Positions 8,538 to 16,340 of a stretch of 52,152 nt of DNA are shown in pieces. Origin of the DNA: Deltaproteobacteria bacterium (GTDB lineage Bacteria > Myxococcota_A > UBA9160 > UBA4427); assembly GCA_029261855.1 (NCBI GenBank), contig JAJDAN010000014.1, forward strand, positions 1 to 52,152. Reading direction: 5' to 3'. Each line of letters starts with the position of its first letter. Position 1 is the first letter of the stretch. The notes under the pieces were generated by a model. That model was not told where the DNA came from, made no database searches, and worked only from the letters and a program-made list of their open reading frames with translations. A program made the position numbers and the translations under genes.

Positions 8538-9749
8538 TCAGTCCTTGTGGTAGTAGGTCTCTCGCTTCCTCGACGCCTCGACGATCGGAATGTCGGCGTC
8601 GGGCAGTTCGGGCAACCAGTTCTTGCGAGCGAGTGCCTTCTCGATGAAGGGCGCTAGCTCCTCGCTCTTTTTGGCATCGCGCGCGGCGCGCGTTTCTTTG
8701 AATTCGGGCAAGACCTCGCGACCGAAGAGTTCGAGACTTTCGCAAATGTGGTCGTGTCGATTCTTGCCACTCTGCTGGAGTAGAACGATCTGGTCGACGC
8801 CGGCCTGCTGGAACTCGCGCACGAATTCGCTGAACTCTCCGGGAGTTCCGATTCCGGGCGAGCCAATCATCGGGAGGTCCCGATCCTTGAGATCCTCGAA
8901 TTCTCCCCAGAGCCGGCTGCGTCCCGGCCGCGCGTCGTTCGCCACGAGTGCGTTGATCGCGTAGCGGAAGAAGGCGAAGCCCTCGGCACCGCGCAGGCGC
9001 CCCTCTTCGACGTTCTGGTGCAGTGAGAAGCCCGCAACGACGGCGATGTTCGCGTTGACCGTGTGCCCGAGCGGTACGCACTCATCGGATTTGATGATCG
9101 AGTAGTAGGCGTCCGCCCAGGTTTTGGCTTCGTCCGGATCGACGAATGTAAACGCAAGCGCGCCGAGGCCGTTGCGAGCTGCGGTTTCGATGGTCTTGCG
9201 GTTCGTGCACGCAAGCCACATCGGCGGGTGCGGTTTCTGCCTCGGCTTGGGGATGACATTCCGGCACGGCATCGAAAACCCTTCGCCTTCGAAGCCGGGG
9301 TACGGATTCATCACCATCATGTTGGCAATTTGCTCCGCGGCCTCGAACGAGAGTGCCTGCTTTCGCTTTGCTGGAACTCCATAACCGTGCAGCTCCAGAC
9401 GCGTCGCGCCCTCCCCGATGCCGAACTCGACCCGGCCATTCGAGACGAGGTCGAGCATCGCGACGGCCTCGGCCGTTCGAGCAGGGTGGTTGTACTGGGG
9501 AATCACCTGGCGGATTCCAAACCCGATTCGGATCTGCTCCGTCTTCGCAGCGAGCGCTGTGAGAAACACTTCGGACGCCGAGCAGTGCGAGTACTCCTCG
9601 AGGAAGTGATGCTCTACCGCCCAGGCATGGTCGATGCCTATTCGATCGGCGATTCGGACCTGCTCGATCGCTTCGTGGATCAGCCGGTGTTCCGCACCCT
9701 CATCCCAGGGCTTCGGAAGCTGTAACTCATAGAATACGCCGAATCGCAT
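8538..9749 (-). CDS. LLM-class flavin-dependent oxidoreductase
   Basis: 403 residues, longer than the usual roughly 350 because of a C-terminal extension (EELAPFIEKALARKNWLPELP) and an internal insert. The N-terminus MRFGVFYELQLPKPW, the barrel segments ADRIGIDHAWAVEHHF and QIRIGFGIRQVIPQYNHP, and SNGRVEFGIGEGATRLEL mark the family. This is a distinct subgroup from the LLMs at 2294 and 3505. The gene follows the fused CoA-transferase gene by 65 bp in the same direction, so both are probably one transcript. A CoA ester as substrate is possible from context, but the substrate is not shown by sequence. Confidence 0.92.
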   Translation of the reverse strand: MRFGVFYELQLPKPWDEGAEHRLIHEAIEQVRIADRIGIDHAWAVEHHFLEEYSHCSASEVFLTALAAKTEQIRIGFGIRQVIPQYNHPARTAEAVAMLDLVSNGRVEFGIGEGATRLELHGYGVPAKRKQALSFEAAEQIANMMVMNPYPGFEGEGFSMPCRNVIPKPRQKPHPPMWLACTNRKTIETAARNGLGALAFTFVDPDEAKTWADAYYSIIKSDECVPLGHTVNANIAVVAGFSLHQNVEEGRLRGAEGFAFFRYAINALVANDARPGRSRLWGEFEDLKDRDLPMIGSPGIGTPGEFSEFVREFQQAGVDQIVLLQQSGKNRHDHICESLELFGREVLPEFKETRAARDAKKSEELAPFIEKALARKNWLPELPDADIPIVEASRKRETYYHKD

Positions 9750-9814
9750 AGATGCCGTTTCCTGTCAGGTGGTTGCTTCTTCATCGGTCGAAGGTCGCGA
9801 TGGGTCGCATCCAG

Positions 9815-12151
9815 CTATCTTCGTATGCTCTGCTCGAGAGCAAAATCGGGCACCGGACTCGATGCGATTCCTGCCGCATAGAGTTCGGCGATCTCGGACT
9901 CGCTCCGTCCGATTTCCGACAGGATCTCTCTGCTGTGCTCCCCCACCCAGGGACCGGCCCGCAGTGGTTCTGAGCCGCCCTCGACCCGAATGGCCCGGCC
10001 CGCGGATGCAAGCTCCCCGAAAAAGGGGTGCTCGTAGCGCCATGTACACTCCCGATCCTCGAAGAAGGGGTCGTCGAGCCGCAGCGGAAATGGAAGCCCG
10101 ACTCGGACGATTTGTAGCCGGCCCGCCGTCAACGCCTGCAGCTGATCCGAAGTCATGGTCCGGAGTTTCTCTTCGAGGAATCCAGCCAATTCACCTCGAC
10201 TCGTAGTGTCCCCTGCAACGCGATCATTTGATATCCCGAAGATCTCCCGGCACTCGGATGCGCCGACCCCCGACGTCGCGTGAACGTAGACCCAGCCGTC
10301 CGCGCACGCGTAGAGTCGGTGCAACGCGTCGCGACCCCGGGGATCCGTCGATGGTCCTTGCTGCCCGAACTCTCGAGCTGCCACGAACTCTGCGACCAGA
10401 TGAAGTGCGACCCCGGACTGCGTGATGCGGGACGCCGATCCTCCGCCGAGACGCTCGCGGCGCCACAACTCGACGAGCACAGTCAGCAGTCCCAGAAAGC
10501 CCGCTCCAAAATCGTTCAGGGAGATCAAGAAGAACACCGGAGAGCCTTCCCGCTCACCCTGCAGCTTCATCTGGCCACTCAAGGCCTGGATGAGGGGGTC
10601 GAAGGAGGGGCGACTCGCGAGGGCTGCATGATCGCCGTAGCCGTCGAACGAGCAGCTGACGAGATCCGGATTGCAGGCCTGCAGCGACGCGGCGTCGAGT
10701 CCGAGTCGCTGCATCGCGTCGCGACGAAATCCCGTGAGCGCAACGTCGGCAGCCCGCAGCAGTGCTCGCGACGACTCGCGCCCCGGATCGCTGTGCAGGT
10801 CGATTGCCAGTCCGCGCTTGCCGCGGTTGATTCCGAGGCAGGAGAGTCCGCTCGAGCGCAGGCCCTCACCACCAGGCGGCTCGATCTTGATCACGTCCGC
10901 ACCGAGATCGCTGAGTAGCGTCCCGCAGATGGGCCCGGCGAGATATGTCGTGAAATCGACGACGCGCAGGCCTGCAAGCGGAGCAGTCGTCTCCTCTGCG
11001 CTGGTTGGTCTTGGCCAGCGGGGAAGCCAGCCGAGATCTTTCAGCAGGCCTCCAGATCCCAGTGCAGGTGGCGGCGAGCTGGAGCGCTGGCGGAACCCCG
11101 CGATGTCACCGGGAAAACGAATCGCGCGTCCCTCACCCATCGGCACCAGAAGCTCGTTGTCTTCGACCACGCCACCTCGAAGGAATTGGTCGAGCTCCTG
11201 CACCGGCTGCGCCGGCACGTCGAAGTCCTCGAAACGAGCAAGGCACTCCGCCACTGTCAGCGCCGCGATCCGAGGCTCGAGGGCCTCGGCCTGGGCGGGC
11301 TGGTGTTCACTCGGCACGGCCCATGGGGCGCGCTCGAAGCGAGGATCCACGACTAGATCTGGCAGATCCAGAGCGAGACAGAAGCGGCTATAGAAGTCGG
11401 GACTCGTGCAGGCCACGCAGACCCAGCCGTCGCTGGCTTCGAAACAGCGATAGGCCTGGTTCTGTCCGAGTGGCGATCGCCACCGCAACGAAATCCCTCC
11501 GCCGCCCGGTCCCTTCGACGAGGTTCCGACCATCCCGACGAGGAGTGTCGAAACAGCGAGCTGGGAAACCTCGATACGCGGAGACCTTCCGTGGCGTTCT
11601 CTAGCGAGCAACGCGGCGGCGCAACTCGCCGCCGCCAGCATCCCCGTGAATATGGCCAGAGCAGGGAACACGTAACGCGTTGGCCCGTCCTCGTAGCCCG
11701 CTTGCACCCATAGCAGGCCGGTCGCCGCAGCCATCGCATCATCGTCGACCGGCAGTTCCCGACCGGACCGATCTCCAACTTGCGGCAATGTGACGAGCGA
11801 GGCGCTTCCCCCTTCGATGAGCTCGTGCGGATCGATCCCCATGCCGTCCAGCGCGCGCAACCAATATTCGTCGATCAGCACGACATCGGCTCCGCGGGCC
11901 GCGGCCTCCAGTGCGCTGCGGTCCTGGGACGAGCCCAGCTCACAGAGAACGGAGCGCTTGCCCCCGTTGAAGGCGGCGAATGCCGACTGACCGCGCGCCG
12001 TGTCACCCGTGGGAGATTCGACCTTGACGACCGATGCACCCAGCGCGACCAGGTGTGCGGCGGCGCTGGGACCCGCCACGCCATCACACAGCTCTAGCAC
12101 CCGCACATCGTCGAGCGGGGCAGGCGCAGGTGTCTTTTCAGAGCCCGCCAT
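9815..12151 (-). CDS. Tandem (fused) class III CoA-transferase, CaiB/BaiF family
   Basis: 778 residues, about twice the normal length. Two CaiB-like domains lie in series: domain 1 about residues 10-380 (VRVLELCDGVAGPSAAAHL, GASVVKVE) and domain 2 from about 390 (LRVVDFTTYLAGPICGTLL, GADVIKIEPP). The catalytic aspartate that forms the aspartyl-CoA intermediate is present in domain 2 (D547 in SLNDFGAG). The matching stretch of domain 1 reads FPALAIFTG, with alanine there, so domain 1 looks catalytically dead. Since these enzymes work as interlocked dimers, the fusion may be an obligate pseudo-heterodimer. The ATG at 12151 with AGGAGAGG upstream is preferred to a GTG at 12232. It transfers CoA between acids; the donor and acceptor are unknown. 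Confidence 0.9.
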   Translation of the reverse strand: MAGSEKTPAPAPLDDVRVLELCDGVAGPSAAAHLVALGASVVKVESPTGDTARGQSAFAAFNGGKRSVLCELGSSQDRSALEAAARGADVVLIDEYWLRALDGMGIDPHELIEGGSASLVTLPQVGDRSGRELPVDDDAMAAATGLLWVQAGYEDGPTRYVFPALAIFTGMLAAASCAAALLARERHGRSPRIEVSQLAVSTLLVGMVGTSSKGPGGGGISLRWRSPLGQNQAYRCFEASDGWVCVACTSPDFYSRFCLALDLPDLVVDPRFERAPWAVPSEHQPAQAEALEPRIAALTVAECLARFEDFDVPAQPVQELDQFLRGGVVEDNELLVPMGEGRAIRFPGDIAGFRQRSSSPPPALGSGGLLKDLGWLPRWPRPTSAEETTAPLAGLRVVDFTTYLAGPICGTLLSDLGADVIKIEPPGGEGLRSSGLSCLGINRGKRGLAIDLHSDPGRESSRALLRAADVALTGFRRDAMQRLGLDAASLQACNPDLVSCSFDGYGDHAALASRPSFDPLIQALSGQMKLQGEREGSPVFFLISLNDFGAGFLGLLTVLVELWRRERLGGGSASRITQSGVALHLVAEFVAAREFGQQGPSTDPRGRDALHRLYACADGWVYVHATSGVGASECREIFGISNDRVAGDTTSRGELAGFLEEKLRTMTSDQLQALTAGRLQIVRVGLPFPLRLDDPFFEDRECTWRYEHPFFGELASAGRAIRVEGGSEPLRAGPWVGEHSREILSEIGRSESEIAELYAAGIASSPVPDFALEQSIRR

Positions 12152-12284
12152 CAGTGCGATCGGCCTCTCCTGCTGGGGTGAACGAGAACGCACTCTCTCG
12201 TTCCGGGATGGTCTGGCCTTCCGCGGCCACACCGTGTCGCGTCTCCGACGAGACGCTCGAATCCAGTCAAGGGCACGCGAAGGC

Positions 12285-12300
12285 GTTTCCTATCGGTTGT
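12285..12300. promoter_or_regulatory. Weak variant of the palindromic operator (11/16)
   Basis: GTTTCCTATCGGTTGT keeps the left half-site and centre of GTTTCCGATCGGAAAC but not the right arm. It lies about 140 bp upstream of the fused CoA-transferase start, in the 333-bp stretch 12152-12484. That stretch otherwise holds only the SDR relic and no recognisable gene. Low confidence as a functional site. Confidence 0.25.
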
Positions 12301-12327
12301 CAGCGTTCATTATAGGGTATCGACCGC

Positions 12328-12399
12328 GCCGATGCGCTGGATGTCGATGAAGGTCTGGGGAGCGACAGGCTCCCCTCGTCGTGTCCCGAAGCGGTGCGC
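12328..12399 (+). pseudogene. Relic of an SDR gene 3' end
   Basis: Read in frame from 12328, 15 of 24 residues equal the C-terminal region of the SDR at 7600-8424; matching landmarks are DEGLGSDRL versus DGGLGGGRL and SSCPEAVR versus SSRPEAMR. Weaker nucleotide similarity continues to about 12430. Nothing resembling the rest of an SDR is found upstream. The relic points toward the 3' end of the P450 gene, the same convergent arrangement as the intact SDR and the P450 relic at 8437-8529. Confidence 0.75.
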
Positions 12400-12484
12400 C
12401 CAATCGCCGCTGCGCCATGCCCTGCGAGTTGCGGGGGGACACGACAGCCCCAAGGGAGGATCGCGAACGACGCGCCTCCTTCGG

Positions 12485-13681
12485 TCAGTCGAGGGCGAGC
12501 GGGAGGGTCTTGGGGCCGCGCAGGAACAGACTGTCGACCCAATCTCGCTCCTCCCGTACGCGCCGAAATCGGGGCAGGATCGGTAGAAGCTTCTCGATCG
12601 CAATCCGCGCTTCGCGACGCGCCAGGTTCGCACCCAAGCAGAAGTGAAGGCCCCGACCGAAGGCGACGTGACGCCTCGCATCACGAGTGACGTCGAAGCG
12701 ATCGGGGTCGCTGAATATCTCCGGATCTCGATTGGCTGACGCGTAACACACCATGAGTGGCGCGCCTTCCGGGATCAGGGTCCCGGCGAGTTCGACATCG
12801 CGGGTTGCGTTGCGAAAGAGTCCCTGAACCGGCGAGCAGTAGCGAAGCCCCTCCTCGACCGCATTGCGAACAAGGGAGGGATCCGCCTGGAGCTTCGCGA
12901 GCTGATCGGGATTGTCCATGAACGCCTCGACCATACCGCCGATCAAATTCGTCGTCGTCTCGTTTCCAGCAACCATCAGCAGGATCGCAAAGGCGAGAAC
13001 CTCGCGCGTCGAGATACGATCGGCCTCGCGTTCAGCTTCGACGAGGACGCTGATCAGGTCGTCGGCCGGCTCCGTACGCCGCTTGTCGGCCATCGCCAGG
13101 AAATACTGCGCAAGCTGAATGATCTCGCCGAGATGGCGCTGACGCTCCTCATCGCGCGCAGTCGGGAGGGCGATCAGCGAGTCTGACCAGCGTTTGAAAT
13201 CCTCGAAGCGGTCTTCCTCGATGCCGAGGAGCTGGGCGATCACGATCACTGGAAGTGGAATGGTGAAGTCGCGCACCAGATCGCACTCGCCTCTCTCGAC
13301 GATGCTGGCGATGAGCGAATCTGTGAGTGAGCGAATCGGCCCTTCGATCTTGCCCACTGCACGCGGCGAGAATCGACGCTGCATGATGAGGCGAAGCCGG
13401 TTGTGGATCGGGTTATCGGACGAGATGATCGTGGGCGGCAGATCCCGAGACTCGCCCCCCGCAAGTGATGCCAGGGCGTCGATCGGACCGAGCTGATTCG
13501 CCATCTCGAGCGAAGAGAAGTCATCGGTCCGCTCCAGCGCGGCGACCACGTCGGCGTAGCGCGCCACCAGGTAGTGGTCGGCTGGACCCACCTGGTGGAT
13601 GCCGGAGTCAGTCCGCAGCTCTGCGTACAGCGACCACGGATTGGCCCGCACATCGGGCGTGGAAAGGTCGTATCCGTTCAT
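12485..13681 (-). CDS. Cytochrome P450
   Basis: 398 residues from the ATG at 13681, which follows GGGAGG; the long upstream extension in the same frame has no P450 features. The I-helix has MVAGNETTTN, the K-helix ExxR lies in VEEGLRYCSP, and the haem loop FGRGLHFCLGANLARR places the axial cysteine at C348. It is closely related to the P450s at 17953-19143 and 38576-39751 (shared VEEGLRYCSPVQGLFR and GLHFCLG[AS]NLARREAR). The three are paralogues, probably acting on related substrates or successive positions. The divergent TetR gene starts 106 bp away and is the likely regulator. Confidence 0.95.
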   Translation of the reverse strand: MNGYDLSTPDVRANPWSLYAELRTDSGIHQVGPADHYLVARYADVVAALERTDDFSSLEMANQLGPIDALASLAGGESRDLPPTIISSDNPIHNRLRLIMQRRFSPRAVGKIEGPIRSLTDSLIASIVERGECDLVRDFTIPLPVIVIAQLLGIEEDRFEDFKRWSDSLIALPTARDEERQRHLGEIIQLAQYFLAMADKRRTEPADDLISVLVEAEREADRISTREVLAFAILLMVAGNETTTNLIGGMVEAFMDNPDQLAKLQADPSLVRNAVEEGLRYCSPVQGLFRNATRDVELAGTLIPEGAPLMVCYASANRDPEIFSDPDRFDVTRDARRHVAFGRGLHFCLGANLARREARIAIEKLLPILPRFRRVREERDWVDSLFLRGPKTLPLALD

Positions 13682-13742
13682 GCCTGAGCCTCCCGGTGGG
13701 CACACCTGCCCAACACGATGCTGATCGGGGTGACGGTAGTCA

Positions 13743-13764
13743 CTATCTACAGTAATGTCGATAG
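13743..13764. promoter_or_regulatory. 22-bp imperfect palindrome in P450/TetR divergent promoter
   Basis: Outer arms CTATC (13743-13747) and GATAG (13760-13764) enclose inner arms ACA and TGT; 18 of 22 positions are symmetric. It sits 23 bp upstream of the TetR ATG and about 62 bp upstream of the P450 ATG. This is the right size and place for a TetR-family operator controlling both genes. Confidence 0.55.
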
Positions 13765-13786
13765 CGAATCTGGGGAAGGACCACGG

Positions 13787-14464
13787 ATGGAGACCCAGCA
13801 ACGCGAGCAAAGACGGCCCTACGGCCGCCGCCGTCGTCGCTCGCCCGAGCAGGCTCGGAACGAGATCCTCGACGCTGCAGAGCGACGACTGGCAGCGGGC
13901 GGTCCCGAGGCGATCAGACTGAAGGAGATCGCAGCAGATGCGGGGATGTCGCACCCAACACTGCTCCACCACTTTGGCAGTCGTCAGGGGCTGGTCGAGG
14001 CGCTCGCCCAGCGAACGATGCGGGGGCTGGCGTCTGACCTGTTGGCGGCAATCCATTCGCCCGGCCCGGTGGCGTCCGCCCCGGCCACCTTGGATCGTGT
14101 GTTCCAGATCCTCAGCGAGGCGGGTCATGCTCGCCTGCTTGTGTGGCGTGTCCTGGCCGGGTGGACGCAATCGGGAAAGTCGATGGAAGCCACGCTCCTC
14201 GGGGAGGTGACGAAGACTCTGCACGCCCGCCTGACTTCCCTCCGTCACCAGAGGGGGCTCGACCCGCCGTCTCGCGACGAAACGGCATTCACCACTTTGC
14301 TCGCGGCCTTCGCGATCGTCGGAGAAGCCGTCGTGGGTTCGCTCGTGTTGAACGAGAGCGAGTTGGGCATCTCCAGGCCCGAGTTCCGCGACCGTCTTGT
14401 CCGGCTGGTACTGGACAGGCTCGTCGGTGACGCCCCTGGCGGCGCGGACGAGCTGGTGAGCTGA
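13787..14464 (+). CDS. TetR/AcrR-family transcriptional regulator
   Basis: 225 residues. After a basic N-terminal tail (YGRRRRRSPEQARNEIL) comes a TetR DNA-binding domain with the helix-turn-helix LKEIAADAGMSHPTLLHHFG. The C-terminal half (residues about 75-225) is the ligand domain and shows no recognisable pocket motif. The ATG at 13787, preceded by GGGGAAGGA, is chosen over an upstream in-frame ATG at 13718 because the latter would put the candidate operator inside the gene. It diverges from the P450 at 12485-13681, its probable target. A relic of a flavin hydroxylase follows 16 bp after the stop. Confidence 0.92.
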   Translation: METQQREQRRPYGRRRRRSPEQARNEILDAAERRLAAGGPEAIRLKEIAADAGMSHPTLLHHFGSRQGLVEALAQRTMRGLASDLLAAIHSPGPVASAPATLDRVFQILSEAGHARLLVWRVLAGWTQSGKSMEATLLGEVTKTLHARLTSLRHQRGLDPPSRDETAFTTLLAAFAIVGEAVVGSLVLNESELGISRPEFRDRLVRLVLDRLVGDAPGGADELVS

Positions 14465-14480
14465 CGAGAAGGAGAGACGG

Positions 14481-14666
14481 CGTGACGCACTCGTTGACAG
14501 TCTTGTCGTCTCTCACACGTGCATCAACCTGCGCAGCGCGAAGGCCCGCCGCCTCTACGAGCGCGACCTCGTGCTCGTGCGCCCCGACCAACACGTTGCC
14601 CGGCGCGGCGATCTCGATCCGCCCGACGCGGTGGCTGTGATCGATCGCGTACGAGGCGCCGAGTAG
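14481..14666 (+). pseudogene. Relic: C-terminus of an FAD-dependent aromatic hydroxylase (TfdB/PheA-like)
   Basis: An open frame ending at TAG 14664-14666 encodes about 61 residues. The motif LVLVRPDQHVARRG is the hallmark C-terminal thioredoxin-like end of 2,4-dichlorophenol hydroxylase/phenol 2-monooxygenase-type flavoproteins (usual form LVLVRPDQHVAWRG), followed by DPPDAVAVIDRVRG. The roughly 500 upstream residues, including the FAD-binding GxGxxG domain, are absent; TetR occupies that place. The sequence between 14465 and 14681 holds nothing else I recognise. Confidence 0.7.
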
Positions 14667-14681
14667 TCCAACGCTGAACAC

Positions 14682-15116
14682 CTAGCCCGTCAGGGTCTCC
14701 CATTGCGGGATGGTCAAGTCTTCGCCCGTCTCAGCGTCGTGGATTTCTTCGAAGGTCGCGCGAACCGGCTGCCCAATCGAAACCGCTTCGGGCGCCGCGT
14801 CTACGATGTTCCCGCAGACCCGGATCTGCGGCATGTCGTCGAGGGTAATCAGGGCCACCGCGTACGGGACCCGCTCCGTCAGCGCCGGGTGCACCGGGTG
14901 GTGGACGATGATGAAGCTGTGGACGGTGCCGAGGCCTGCGCTGTCCCGATGGCTGAACTCCGTCCCCTGACAGGCATGGCAGACGTCGTCGGGAGGATGC
15001 TGCGGCGCATCACAGGAGCGACAGACCTGAATGCGGATTACACCGGAGCTGAAGAATGGACGGATCTGCGGATCGAGATAGGGCAGCGCCCACGCGTCTC
15101 CCAGGTAGCGACTCAT
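14682..15116 (-). CDS. DUF35 OB-fold protein with zinc ribbon (Ltp partner)
   Basis: 144 residues: an N-terminal helix, a rubredoxin-like zinc ribbon with two CxxC pairs (CRSC and CHAC), and a C-terminal OB fold (GTVHSFIIVHHPVHP, YAVALITLDD). DUF35 proteins pair with Ltp-type thiolase-like enzymes; in ChsH2-Ltp2 the DUF35 domain is needed for retro-aldol activity. The Ltp-like gene lies immediately upstream in the same operon (24 bp gap), so a complex is expected. The ATG at 15116, behind GGGAGGG, is preferred over the TTG just before it. Last gene of the 20227-14682 operon. Confidence 0.9.
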   Translation of the reverse strand: MSRYLGDAWALPYLDPQIRPFFSSGVIRIQVCRSCDAPQHPPDDVCHACQGTEFSHRDSAGLGTVHSFIIVHHPVHPALTERVPYAVALITLDDMPQIRVCGNIVDAAPEAVSIGQPVRATFEEIHDAETGEDLTIPQWETLTG

Positions 15117-15140
15117 CAATCCCTCCCTCGCATCAGGGCC

Positions 15141-16298
15141 TCAATCTCGACAGAAGAGCACGGCACTTCCAGGGCTGAAGCCCGGCCCCGCGACCGCGAG
15201 GCTCAGCTCGACATTCTCTACCTGGCAGGTCGACTCGCCGCGAACCTGCCGCACTGCCTCGTTGATCAGCTCGAACCCGTGGATATAGGCTTCGCCGAGA
15301 TTTCCGCCGCTCGTGTTGAAGGGGAGCCGGGCGTCGGGCCCCTCGAGCGCACCGTTCGAGACGAATTCTTCGATCCCATCCGGCGGCGCAAATCCCATCT
15401 CGCTCATCGCGATCAGCACGGGTCCGGTGAAGTTCTCGTAGAACTGGGCGACATCGACATCTGCAGGGCGAACGCCCGATCGCTCCCAGATGCGCTTGCC
15501 GACGTTCCGGTAGAACGCCGTGGGGAAGTTCCGCTCGTTGAAGGCGCCGAAGCCGTCGCCCGCGTCGAGACCCTGCGCGGCCGCGAGGATCGGAACCGGC
15601 TTCTTGCGCAGGTCCTTCGCGCGTTCCGGCGTGGTGATGACGATCGCAGCCGCTCCGTCGTTCTCGGGGCAACAGTCGAAGAGATGGAAGGGTTCTACGA
15701 TCCAGCGTGACGCGTGGTATTGCTCTCGAGAGAGAGGCTTGCCACAACGGAGTGCTCTTGGATTGAGCTGCGCATTCGCATAGCAGGCGAGCGCGATGTC
15801 AGCGAGCGCTTCCTGGCTGATGTGGTGATCGTGCATGAAGCGACGGGTCTGCATGGCGCAGATGTGAGCCGGCGAGAGCAGGCCGTAGAGGGCCGAATAG
15901 TTGGCCGCTCCATAGAGGCGATTCGCCATGCGGGCCTGGCCGAAGCGGCCGAACTGGCCCTGGGCCAGGGCCCGAAAGGCCACGACGCACTTCGCCAGGC
16001 CGCCGCTGACCGCGGCATCTGCCAGCATGATCCCGGCCGCAACCCCATTGCCACCGCCACCCCAGGGCTGGGCGGCGAAGTCGAGGGTTTCGACGCCCAG
16101 CGCTCTCGAGAGACGCATGGGATCGTTGCGACTCTCCATGTGGGACACGAAGCCGTCGATCTCCGAGAGATCCAGGCCTGCGTCCTCTACGGCATTGCGG
16201 ATCGCGATGCAGGCGAGCTGGAACTCCGTCTCTTGAGCGGTTCCCCGCTTGTAGTAACTGGATTCTCCGACACCTACGACGACTGATCGGCGCTGCAT
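15141..16298 (-). CDS. Ltp-type thiolase-like protein, probable retro-aldolase
   Basis: 385 residues of the SCP2-thiolase superfamily. At the usual cysteine position the sequence is QPWGGGGNG (77-85), glycine-rich with no nucleophile, as in Ltp2-type aldolases. A conserved tyrosine motif QFYENFTGPVL and PFNTSGGNLGEAYIHG further along match that group. Proposed reaction, by analogy: C-C cleavage of a beta-hydroxyacyl-CoA whose beta carbon carries the ring or branch. The ATG at 16298 is favoured (GAGGGA six bases before) over an in-frame ATG seven codons upstream. Its partner DUF35 gene follows, and the acyl-CoA ligase gene precedes it by 42 bp. Confidence 0.9.
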   Translation of the reverse strand: MQRRSVVVGVGESSYYKRGTAQETEFQLACIAIRNAVEDAGLDLSEIDGFVSHMESRNDPMRLSRALGVETLDFAAQPWGGGGNGVAAGIMLADAAVSGGLAKCVVAFRALAQGQFGRFGQARMANRLYGAANYSALYGLLSPAHICAMQTRRFMHDHHISQEALADIALACYANAQLNPRALRCGKPLSREQYHASRWIVEPFHLFDCCPENDGAAAIVITTPERAKDLRKKPVPILAAAQGLDAGDGFGAFNERNFPTAFYRNVGKRIWERSGVRPADVDVAQFYENFTGPVLIAMSEMGFAPPDGIEEFVSNGALEGPDARLPFNTSGGNLGEAYIHGFELINEAVRQVRGESTCQVENVELSLAVAGPGFSPGSAVLFCRD

Positions 16299-16340
16299 CG
16301 TTCCCTCTTGGCGGGCCATTCGGTGTTGGTGCGCACTCTT

